Below, one piece after another: positions 6,501 to 10,632 of a stretch of 10,632 bases of DNA (position 1 is its first letter; each line of letters starts with the position of its first letter). The position numbers and the translations under genes were made by a program. Source of the DNA: Candidatus Hermodarchaeota archaeon (GTDB lineage: Archaea > Asgardarchaeota > Hermodarchaeia > Hermodarchaeales > Hermodarchaeaceae); contig JAEOSV010000262.1 in the NCBI GenBank assembly GCA_016840185.1, positions 1-10,632 on the forward strand. Reading direction: 5' to 3'. Under the pieces are notes generated by a model that had not been told where the DNA came from, searched no databases, and saw only the letters and a program-made list of their open reading frames with translations.

Positions 6501-9361
6501 GCAGGAATTAGTCCAACAGCATCTAGGGTTGATCCTACGATTGATGAAGCGCCGGTTATTCCATTACCATCAATGCTGCTTGCGGGGTCATCCACTTGAT
6601 ACATCAATACAATAACTACATCGCCACCGTAGGGTACAGGCTGGGGTGGCGTATAGAATATTGCTGTTCGTAACTGACGGACATTGAAATTAGCCGATCC
6701 TGTTGAATCTCCATATATGGTGTTGGTGGGATCTGCTGTGATTTCCAATGTGTATCCTTTGATCGTCGAGATTTTACCACTAGAATAAAGAAGAGTTAGT
6801 TCGTATTGGCCTCCACCAAGGTGACTTAGGGAATAATCCGGGCCATCAGTTAATGGGCTTCCATCGAGTTGTACTGAGAAACTGGAGCTTGTTATTGGAA
6901 AACCATCATGCGAGCTATCAGGATCATTCACTGAAAGGTCAAAATTCACAACAATATCTTCGCCCCAAGGTTCTGAACCAGGTGAAGTAATGTCCATGGT
7001 GGTTGAAATTTCTCGGACAACAATTATGAGATCCACGGTCCGTGTGGTATAGAAATTGCGTTCAGCTGTTATAGTGACAGGATAGGTGCCGGGTTCTGAT
7101 TGGTCAGCAGTATCGAATGTGATTTCGTACCATCCTGTTCCATTTCCGGTTCCTGTTGGAAAGGTGGGCCAATCAGTTGTTACTGTAGCACCAGTAATGC
7201 CAGTCCCAGTGCTGGAGTCGTTGTAGAACACTTCCACCGTGAATGTCTCATCATAAGGTATGGTTAATCCAGGGGATTGCGGTGAAGATAGCATAGCATC
7301 GTCGCGAACGAGAAGCGTAATCGAATCCGATGCTGAATCGTGGTAAGGCTCATCTGCTGTAACTGTGAACAGGTGATTCCCAACACCTAAGAGCATACTA
7401 TCGATTTCAGCTTGATAGACGTTGCCATACGCTCGGAACTTGATGAGCTGAGCATTGAGAGTTCCATTAATCTGCACCTTTCCGGTGGTGTTTGCCACCC
7501 AGGGATCGTCCGTCTTATCTAAGTCATCATAGGTGAGTGTAAGGAAGTATGTTCCCGGTTCACGAATAACAGTCTTTGATGCTGCACCTAATTCAATCAC
7601 GAGAGCGGTGTTATGGATGATTTTGAACTGGGCGGAATAGAACCCTGCTCGGGTCATTGCTCCTGTTGCGCCATTGTCGTAGGTGGCACAAATGGTGTAC
7701 AGTCCTGATTCAAAATTGTCTCCAGTATCAAACAGTTTGCTGAATGAAACTTGAGTTGAACCGGATAACGATTTGGATTCATTGTGAACGATTCTTGTGG
7801 TGTTAGTTTCATAGATAGTGATGTTGCATTGCCCTGAGGTTACCGTGTTGTGATTAACGTCGATGTTGAGGGTGTCTCCGATATCATAACTGGCGGCAAG
7901 ACCTGTGATGGAGGTGATCCGATTGGTGGAGGAGAAGGTGAAGTTCCACCAGCCAAAAGCAGTAACGGCTGCTGAGGTTAGACTCACTGATGTGCCATCT
8001 TCGGTAACTGATCCTGTTTGATCTTGTAGGTTTGGATCGATTGCTGATGACAGGGTCCATGTTTCGGTTCCCGGTTTTTGGATCGTGAAGTTATAGTTCT
8101 CATAATATATTGAATAAAAATCAGCAAAGAACCAAGTGGTCCAATACACGGAACTACCCTGTTTGACCCAGAACGCTGAGCCTTCAGGTCCTGTCTGTGA
8201 TTCCGTTGTCTTGCTTCGCTGAATATACAGGGTAAGAGTATAACTAAAACTGACTTGTTGGCTTCGTGAGCTGCTGGTGGTAAAGTTGGCATAAATACTT
8301 CGATCCGCTGCATATGCACCCCAAGTTCCAGAATGCGAAATTGAACCGTTGCCAAATACCTCAGCAGTCCAGGCGCTTGAACTGTTCACTAAAAGGGAGA
8401 GACCTGAATCTGAGGGTTTGGGTTGACCTTTCACCCATAGTTTCACGTTGTCGATATCCAGTTGCCAAATTCCTGAACTTACTGGCCAGTTGGTAATCAT
8501 TCCCAAGCCCACCTTGACGTTGATGGTGCTTGAACTCCAATCTGATAGGTGGTCGAGGGGAATGAGAACAGTTACTGAGCCCCAACCTGTACCTACCGGA
8601 CAATAATCATAACATAAGTACCGGTAACTGTGTCCTTCGATTTCCACATACACAGCAATTTCATCATAATCACTATGACTTCCAAATTCAAAGGACCGAA
8701 CATCCAAAGTGAGTTTAGCCCAGGCGAGGTTCGCTCGTTCAAGCGTTAAATCCTGCTCCCATCCAATGAACATGCTGGTATTCCAAATAAACGAAGTCCA
8801 ATAATCAACGGAGACACTAATCCCATTCCCTGTTCTTCCAAAAGACGATCCCCAATCATAATAGTGTGAAAGACTCGAGCCGTTACTCCCTACAGAACCT
8901 AAATCGTAATCATAGCTCCATCCCGTTGGGGAAGTAGAACCTAATTCAAAATTACCGTTTCCAACGGTGTTACCATCAATATGTGTGATGTTATCAAGGA
9001 GATTATACACGCTAGTATCAATCTGGTTAGCTGACCAGCCCGCAGGTAGTCCAATCCCTCTATATGCAGGAGTGTTAAACAAAAGATTACTAATTGCTGA
9101 GGACTTATCGCCTTGGGAATATTCTTGAGTTGTAAGAACTTGACCGAGTCCGCCATAATAATACTCAGTGCCATCCCATGTGGGGCCTTCTGGCAACGGA
9201 GGTAGACTCGTTGGTGAAGAGGTGAAATCTGCTCCAGTATAATCATATTTTTCTTCAGCCAGGACAGGAAGTGTGGTTCCTGAGAAGGGGGTCATGAGGC
9301 TGAGTGATGAGAATAAAAATAAGGTGAGTAATGTCAAACAGATTAGGGTTCGACGATGCAT
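542..9361 (-). CDS. Giant type I surface protein: signal peptide, ~20 Ig-like modules, one TM helix, cytoplasmic tail
   Basis: I do not recognise a named family. The 2939-residue protein runs as follows. Residues 1-35 are a Sec signal peptide (HRR, a hydrophobic core, VLA before EE). Residues about 134-311 are a lectin/CBM-like beta-sandwich (GNGNFELG...GW at the start, LDIDNVKLWVKG at the end, with C250 and C254). A second aromatic-rich beta domain covers about 320-480. From about 485 to 2670 there are about 20 beta-sandwich modules, many joined by a V-R or I-R linker (R686, 783, 895, 1008, 1122, 1236, 1349, 1458, 1566, 1677) followed by a P-W-G-type turn. One TM helix lies at about 2672-2693, then a basic stop-transfer (VRRIRKLAK) and a charged tail to 2939. 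Asn-X-Ser/Thr sites are frequent outside and the tail has no Asn or Cys, which fits an outside/inside topology. ATG at 9361 is preferred because GAGGT lies 8 nt upstream. By inference it is an adhesin or receptor-like cell-envelope protein. There is no catalytic motif, sortase signal or PGF-CTERM-like end. Confidence 0.9.
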   Translation of the reverse strand: MHRRTLICLTLLTLFLFSSLSLMTPFSGTTLPVLAEEKYDYTGADFTSSPTSLPPLPEGPTWDGTEYYYGGLGQVLTTQEYSQGDKSSAISNLLFNTPAYRGIGLPAGWSANQIDTSVYNLLDNITHIDGNTVGNGNFELGSTSPTGWSYDYDLGSVGSNGSSLSHYYDWGSSFGRTGNGISVSVDYWTSFIWNTSMFIGWEQDLTLERANLAWAKLTLDVRSFEFGSHSDYDEIAVYVEIEGHSYRYLCYDYCPVGTGWGSVTVLIPLDHLSDWSSSTINVKVGLGMITNWPVSSGIWQLDIDNVKLWVKGQPKPSDSGLSLLVNSSSAWTAEVFGNGSISHSGTWGAYAADRSIYANFTTSSSRSQQVSFSYTLTLYIQRSKTTESQTGPEGSAFWVKQGSSVYWTTWFFADFYSIYYENYNFTIQKPGTETWTLSSAIDPNLQDQTGSVTEDGTSVSLTSAAVTAFGWWNFTFSSTNRITSITGLAASYDIGDTLNIDVNHNTVTSGQCNITIYETNTTRIVHNESKSLSGSTQVSFSKLFDTGDNFESGLYTICATYDNGATGAMTRAGFYSAQFKIIHNTALVIELGAASKTVIREPGTYFLTLTYDDLDKTDDPWVANTTGKVQINGTLNAQLIKFRAYGNVYQAEIDSMLLGVGNHLFTVTADEPYHDSASDSITLLVRDDAMLSSPQSPGLTIPYDETFTVEVFYNDSSTGTGITGATVTTDWPTFPTGTGNGTGWYEITFDTADQSEPGTYPVTITAERNFYTTRTVDLIIVVREISTTMDITSPGSEPWGEDIVVNFDLSVNDPDSSHDGFPITSSSFSVQLDGSPLTDGPDYSLSHLGGGQYELTLLYSSGKISTIKGYTLEITADPTNTIYGDSTGSANFNVRQLRTAIFYTPPQPVPYGGDVVIVLMYQVDDPASSIDGNGITGASSIVGSTLDAVGLIPADYNFAEDGGGQYTLTIYFSSGKISTIKAYLLALDIAAPLARYEDAERDITFDIRALFTQITYDPPEPTPWSDDVVITVYYTVNDPGSSQHGNGITGASSIAGTLLDSVVLAGGEYTFVDDGGGQYTLTILYSSGKINTIKATYSLELHVVSPMGRYEDSDRTIQFEVRSIATLISYTPAAPVPRGTDVVIVFTYTVNDPASGQHNNGITGVTSIAGSRLDGVLLTGPDYTLSDDGGGQYTLTILYSSGKINTIKATYSLDLNVVSPDPQHNDASQNIGFEVRRVRMAISYEAVGSTGWGLDVVINFEYIVDDSASGEDGDGLPGVTSIAGSLLDGGALNPSDYNLVDNGLGQYTLTILYSSGKISAVKLYSLDLHVVSPDAYHEDADQTIGFRIRNHYIASNIDPIASIPWGNEGTMTLRVDDDDLGSPLPDSALSWIEIIGPTTLIFNSGNWDNSWNGTADDGRWDISFDPGWAIGTYSSVIVNIYTSTSYENGTVNTGITVRALATRFTYDSPPDVPWGEHGILIVSYFVSDPGTTQHNSPITTGTNILISGLTNPADFTFVNNGDGTYTITFVNDTVLTTVGSYQFNITITSPSQYDNGQLNNVPLTVRELFTTLTYTQVPSVPFGDPVLIDVIYRVLDGQSTYHNGELIGSPATITVIGLDFALGGAYSYQWTGSVWRITIQESALSGIRSYSIQVDIISPAQTEFASAQITTLTFEVRTVESELIRSSAETTPYGETVTIFITYRVRDDFSSIDLAGINDSLTHIDVIGNGWTLNPSDWTAFFEENGVYRIEIDTAGTPGLGTWTLTISIDRPESPPTYREKSVQASLETIERPTRITFTRPGSTGSVANISLDLTYDDLTSGTNITGSVSIIVINTTSMLELTTPYWILPSSSPFYDFNILINASNLGAVGVFFDFRLDVSWTAGAPFYADSSDTFRVYIVGQQTELIGETTATTPSGDDMYLYVWYNATTDPPIGITNGSENVHILVLCDQIGGWDYSYWTVSPDPVRGGRYIITILGSKGLPSGVAFTFQVNASWTTNVFPYYENATQYVGGLYRDIFTSMTIQPLPDIYWGDNITLIVSYTDEDHGDIPVPSGDVTWFAPEFTGSWTAIWTGTQWEITFDTSAFSTGTGFFTLEATAANHASKDQRVDYQIKEVALDIVRIDPTGIGIIVNWGDSVYIQIYLNDTVHNLPVDDASAYYQWSNFTQLLMTSDSGGYYSITIDTGVRPAATYPLTLTAKKGNCSEPLMVFTLTVQRTDTNLDVYDGTFGTLTTIDVIEGSSFWVAINYSTIDGIPIEFATVEWTTPVTGIDGSFTYVDLGGGLGIFNVTFYTDQPTGWISQFGTEVQILVSASFPNAVTRTVSFRINLLYTPAAFSIILINGIEVNQSSTSEVSWGDNYQVAVFLENKLTGFGVPDLPTSVEFSFAGIRGFLAYNGTQGWYVGTVFANATASSISYPLEFISTPSGYQRAANATLILVEPRETNIELLELYAILERPEGDVIVQLDPTSPLWEIPYNDTLRMLVNFTDYLGNPRTALDHFASVNFQWYGRPAVSYYNATSQLWVIEVRITVSEVTDLMGLSFTVPNHIVDTITRTMYAMDIPLELGWSEETQAFLATQRGILYIQTSYTLTLELRDTYHNIGVVGLTPDFIIPTGILMECTDIGNGFYNLFIQGNTPISTIVTFVSSADFYRDAEFSAPIQIQFSDLQNTLIFGGAATAVILIVVLLGWILWARVYSVPWEVRRIRKLAKTVEKDETYSLSRKDLKHFHERGVVLEGKVDTAMAPIGVAVTSAMIPTTEELEEVTATEEDIMTELDKIPGLGPEEKAVLAEEMRKIPRKDRIWFLDDLRRQMGQRRMDFLTQKDEQPTPEAPPEPTPTEVPPPDEKAPALEEVKPKEPPPSKAMTEDRTAPTVLPPDLQPAPAGDPAVIAEVRRELSKIPGLSEEEKDALVDHLQYLSKEERQSTYRSLKMSAESDEK
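566..673 (-). other. Cytoplasmic tail motif, copy 2 (LSKIPGL helical unit)
   Basis: Residues about 2897-2932, near the extreme C-terminus. LSKIPGLSEEEKDAL aligns without gaps to LDKIPGLGPEEKAVL of copy 1. The second halves share only the helix pattern and charge (KEERQSTYRSL against RKDRIWFLDDL). About a third of the 36 aligned positions are identical by eye. The two copies are separated by a Pro/Glu-rich linker of about 55 residues. Confidence 0.65.
716..883 (-). other. Proline-rich flexible linker in the cytoplasmic tail
   Basis: Residues about 2827-2882 are low-complexity Pro, Glu, Lys and Thr, with runs such as EAPPEPTPTEVPPP and KEPPP. This is expected to be disordered and extended, spacing the two helical motifs. 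PxxP patterns occur, but no partner domain can be named. Confidence 0.75.
929..1036 (-). other. Cytoplasmic tail motif, copy 1 (LDKIPGL helical unit)
   Basis: Residues about 2776-2811. LDKIPGL is followed by an acidic turn (GPEEK) and two predicted amphipathic helices with regularly spaced Leu/Ile and charged residues, ending at FLDDLRR. The same layout returns at residues 2897-2932. I know no named domain that fits; a small helical hairpin used for protein binding is the simplest reading. Confidence 0.65.
1280..1348 (-). other. Single transmembrane helix of the giant protein
   Basis: Residues about 2672-2694 (start LIFGGAATAVILIVVLLGW) form the only long hydrophobic stretch after the signal peptide. 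They are followed at once by R2695-area basic residues and VRRIRKLAK, so the C-terminus should lie in the cytoplasm by the positive-inside rule. The helix holds an early small-residue run (GGAATA) that could support packing against another helix. Confidence 0.92.
5727..5791 (-). repeat. 65-bp exact direct repeat, copy 1 (within Ig-like module starting at R1122)
   Basis: These bases are identical to 6069-6133, exactly 342 bp (114 codons) away, and near-identity continues for several bases beyond. They encode the QYTLTILYSSGKINTIKATY hairpin. The other modules encode almost the same peptide with many synonymous differences, so perfect DNA identity here points to recent duplication or gene conversion rather than protein-level constraint alone. 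Confidence 0.9.
6069..6133 (-). repeat. 65-bp exact direct repeat, copy 2 (within Ig-like module starting at R1008)
   Basis: This is the partner of 5727-5791, in the same reading frame and one module upstream in the protein. An unequal crossover between the two copies would delete or add exactly one 114-residue module without a frameshift. The equivalent stretch of the next module upstream (about 6415-6480) is clearly diverged. Confidence 0.9.
8429..8962 (-). other. N-terminal lectin/CBM-like beta-sandwich domain of the giant protein
   Basis: Residues about 134-311 open with GNGNFELG followed by a Gly-Trp, and close with GIWQLDIDNVKLWVKG. An 'NG(N/D)FE...GW' start and a 'DNVxL' end are the hallmark edges of many carbohydrate-binding jelly-roll domains. 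The interior alternates aromatic strands (DYWTSFIW, SYRYLCYDYC), and C250/C254 could pair outside the cell. Sugar binding is inference from these edges only; no calcium or ligand residues can be assigned. Confidence 0.5.
9257..9361 (-). other. Sec signal peptide of the giant surface protein
   Basis: Residues 1-35 have the three classical parts: a basic start (M-H-R-R), a hydrophobic core at about residues 5-22 rich in Leu and Phe, and a polar region ending in VLA before EEKYDY. Cleavage after A35 is the likely signal peptidase I site. A twin-arginine motif is absent, and no lipobox cysteine follows the core. Confidence 0.85.
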
Positions 9362-9369
9362 GGGTATCG

Positions 9370-9374
9370 ACCTC
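9370..9374 (-). promoter_or_regulatory. Ribosome-binding site of the giant gene (GAGGT)
   Basis: Read on the minus strand, GAGGT precedes ATG at 9361 with 8 nt between. This settles the start: the in-frame TTG at 9376, five codons upstream, overlaps this motif and has no such site of its own. Confidence 0.7.
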
Positions 9375-9509
9375 AAGGATGCAGTTCGTGTACCCTGGCA
9401 AGGGGTTTAGGCGCTGTGAATGGTTCATAGGGTCTGATCACATGCCACCCCAAATCCCTTGATTCGTCTGGAACTGGTACCAAACCGCTATAGGGACGGG
9501 TGCGAGACG

Positions 9510-9518
9510 CTTTAAATA
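9510..9518. promoter_or_regulatory. Candidate archaeal TATA box (CTTTAAATA on plus; TATTTAAAG on minus)
   Basis: This is the best match to an archaeal box A in the divergent region and is readable in either direction. On the minus strand it is preceded by an A-rich GATAAAC that resembles a BRE, which would place a start near 9485 and a leader of about 125 nt for the giant gene. On the plus strand the leader would be about 150 nt, so the TTTAAA at 9571-9576 (start near 9600) is an equally good choice for the rightward gene. Confidence 0.4.
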
Positions 9519-9676
9519 GGTTTATCTGTAGCTTAGATTATTTGTTTAAATCTTCGTTGATATGAAACTGTTTAAAGAAGTTATACCGTGTTGAGGAAGG
9601 TTCTGGGCTGTATCCCACGAAAAGAGAAGACTATTTGAGCGAGAACTCTACCTTATGATAGCCGGCTTGCTGCGTT

Positions 9677-9680
9677 GAGG
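9677..9680 (+). promoter_or_regulatory. Ribosome-binding site for the zinc-site protein (GAGG)
   Basis: GAGG lies 10 nt before the GTG at 9691. An in-frame TGA at 9676-9678 excludes any start further upstream, so the GTG is well supported. Confidence 0.6.
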
Positions 9681-9690
9681 CGTTATCCCC

Positions 9691-10371
9691 GTGAAGCTAA
9701 AAGTTACCTGTCCCATCTGTCACACCGACGGTGAACTGGAGGTGCCAGAAGGGGCCTGGGACAAGGTAGAGGGCATCACCATGACTGGTCGGGTGGTTGC
9801 GGGGAAGGTTTGTCCGCATGAATTTCGAGTTGAGTTTTCGAAGGCTGGGTTGGTTCTGGGATACCAAACTGAGGGTGAACCCGAAGAGTATGATTTTCGT
9901 CCGGTAACGTTTACTGTTCAGACGGCAATTCGGAATCTGGGTTTCGATATACTTGCAGCAATCCTCACTGCAGGAGTAAGTGAACAGACTATCGTCCTCA
10001 AAGGATCGTTAGCTGTGACGGCAGGGATTCGGGATTTCATGGAAAGGGTGCTCCCAGAGAGCGTGGATGTGGGTGCCGGTGTGTACATGGCAACCAAAGA
10101 GGAGTATGAGACTCTATCCTCTTCAGTCAAAGAACATATGACTGTGGATATCGTTTCAAAGAAGATTATCAATTCCGCCTTTGATGAGGATCAGCTCGGG
10201 TGGATGAGGCGAGTGTTGACTCAGGCGAATATGGTTACGGACAAGAAAGCCTCTGAAGAGCTAATTTTGAAGGAAACCTCGAAGCTGCGAACCACCGTGA
10301 GTCTGCTTCGACATCTTGCGTCACGTCGAGGCGCTGGATCGGAGGGTAAGAAACTCCAAAACTCTGAATAG
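9691..10371 (+). CDS. Conserved-looking hypothetical protein with N-terminal C-x2-C...C-x-H putative zinc site
   Basis: 226 residues, cytoplasmic (no signal peptide or TM helix), GTG start. Residues 1-60 are a small beta-rich module with C7-P-I-C10 and C41-P-H43, followed by EFRVEFSKAGLVLGYQ; the four residues could bind one zinc ion. Residues about 70-135 appear alpha/beta (FTVQTAIRNLGFDILAAIL, then TIVLKGSL, then a helix through RDFMERVLPESV). Residues 135-210 are mostly helical and charged, ending in a basic tail (HLASRRGAGSEGKK). I recall similar 'CPxC...GxVCPHxF' starts in uncharacterised Asgard proteins, but cannot name a family or function. It is not a DNA-binding zinc finger of a known type. 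The next gene follows 82 bp later on the same strand, so the two may form an operon. Confidence 0.82.
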   Translation: MKLKVTCPICHTDGELEVPEGAWDKVEGITMTGRVVAGKVCPHEFRVEFSKAGLVLGYQTEGEPEEYDFRPVTFTVQTAIRNLGFDILAAILTAGVSEQTIVLKGSLAVTAGIRDFMERVLPESVDVGAGVYMATKEEYETLSSSVKEHMTVDIVSKKIINSAFDEDQLGWMRRVLTQANMVTDKKASEELILKETSKLRTTVSLLRHLASRRGAGSEGKKLQNSE

Positions 10372-10453
10372 GGTGCATTACGGTTTTCAAGGAGAAGGCT
10401 CAAAAGTTTCAAACAGAATACTCCAGCATATCGACTCCTGAGTTGTGTTCTGC

Positions 10454-10632
10454 ATGAAATTGGGTATCCATATTCCCCTCGAATTTTTCACAGCCGTACA
10501 AGCTCTTCACGCTGCCGAAGTTGTTGAGGCGGCAGGTTTTGATCACATTGTGGTCAACGACCATATTCGATTGCCAGGAGGTCCTTACATCAATGAAGCA
10601 TGGACCGTTCTATCTGGAATGGCAACAGTGAC
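10454..10632 (+). CDS. Luciferase-like (LLM class) flavin/F420-dependent oxidoreductase, N-terminal part (3' end outside window)
   Basis: The first 59 codons of a gene that runs off the right edge. MKLGIHIPLEF is the first TIM-barrel strand of bacterial-luciferase-like proteins. It is followed by a helix (AAEVVEAAGFDHIVVNDHIRLPGG) in which 'AGFD-x-x-x-V-x-DH' is the family signature, then NEAWTVLSGMATVT, matching the usual 'xPWT-x-LxxLAxxT' helix. Members are cytoplasmic and use FMN or F420; in archaea F420 is common (as in methylene-tetrahydromethanopterin reductase), but the substrate and cofactor cannot be read from this part. ATG at 10454 is preferred over GTG at 10445; an in-frame TGA at 10439-10441 bounds both. 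The ribosome-binding site is weak (TGAG at 10439-10442). Confidence 0.85.
   Translation, partial: MKLGIHIPLEFFTAVQALHAAEVVEAAGFDHIVVNDHIRLPGGPYINEAWTVLSGMATV

Larger units (their letters stand above)
5317..7015 (-). repeat. Five near-homologous tandem Ig-like modules of 112-114 codons
   Basis: Within the larger array, the modules between linker arginines R783 and R1349 are clearly recent relatives. Their spacing is 112, 113, 114, 114 and 113 residues. Each has a P-x-x-P-W/Y/R-G turn after the linker in most copies, a 'V-x-D-P/S-x-S' acidic turn, and a 'GQY-x-LT...SSGKI' hairpin (five copies of SSGKI). Most have 'GITG...SI-x-GS/T-x-LD', and they end in a 'F-x-V/I-R' strand. Modules on both sides keep the fold pattern but have lost most of these words, so this block looks like the most recently expanded part of the array. 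Confidence 0.9.
9362..9690. promoter_or_regulatory. Divergent intergenic region between the giant gene and the zinc-site protein gene
   Basis: 329 bp with no gene that I can support. The left third is of ordinary composition. The centre (about 9508-9590) is AT-rich and has three TTTAAA-type cores, at about 9511, 9545 and 9571, the last two being part of an 8-bp direct repeat TGTTTAAA (9543-9550 and 9569-9576). Both flanking genes are transcribed away from this region, so their promoters should lie here. No tRNA, riboswitch or strong hairpin was seen. Confidence 0.7.

Noticed and set aside
5317..7015. Regularly spaced repeats considered as a CRISPR array or other non-coding repeat
   Set aside because: The period is ~340 bp, in frame, with diverging copies throughout, which is a protein-domain repeat and not a CRISPR array.
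7984..8355. 123-codon minus-strand open frame in another phase within the giant gene
   Set aside because: It lies inside the aromatic beta domain of the real frame and its product has no recognisable features or start signal.
9362..9376. TTG start at 9376 adding five residues (xRSIP) to the giant protein
   Set aside because: The TTG overlaps the GAGGT motif that is correctly spaced for ATG at 9361, and the added residues do not improve the signal peptide.
9362..9690. tRNA or small RNA gene in the divergent gap
   Set aside because: No T-loop motif, acceptor pairing or stable long hairpin was found on either strand.

Overview
The window looks archaeal, and most probably comes from an Asgard lineage of the Thorarchaeia type; this is inference, as no rRNA or marker gene is present. 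The support is: archaeal TATA-like boxes and a GAGGT ribosome-binding site; the end of an ADP-forming acyl-CoA synthetase; the start of a luciferase-like, probably F420-dependent oxidoreductase; and a giant secreted protein made of Ig-like modules with one C-terminal membrane helix and a long cytoplasmic tail, an architecture I associate with Asgard genomes.

Layout. Bases 1-489 (+) hold the last 162 codons of an NDP/ADP-forming acyl-CoA synthetase. It converges, across a 52-bp gap, on the dominant feature: a minus-strand gene (542-9361) for a 2939-residue type I membrane protein. In order this protein has a Sec signal peptide, an N-terminal lectin-like region, about 20 tandem beta-sandwich modules of roughly 100-115 residues, one transmembrane helix and a cytoplasmic tail of about 245 residues. 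The tail carries two copies of a helical 'L-x-KIPGL' motif separated by a proline-rich linker. A 329-bp non-coding divergent region (9362-9690) has AT-rich TATA candidates. It is followed on the plus strand by a 226-residue putative zinc-binding protein of unknown function (9691-10371) and, 82 bp on, the first 59 codons of a luciferase-like flavin/F420 oxidoreductase (10454 to the window edge).

Functional reading. The two edge genes are soluble metabolic enzymes (acyl-CoA/ATP conversion; flavin or F420 redox chemistry). The giant protein is a cell-surface molecule with the shape of an adhesin or receptor, able in principle to link contact outside the cell to something inside through its tail. 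The two plus-strand genes on the right may be co-transcribed. Nothing in the sequence ties the surface protein to its neighbours functionally. The least explained elements are the duplicated tail motif, the recently homogenised stretch of the Ig-like array and the zinc-site protein.
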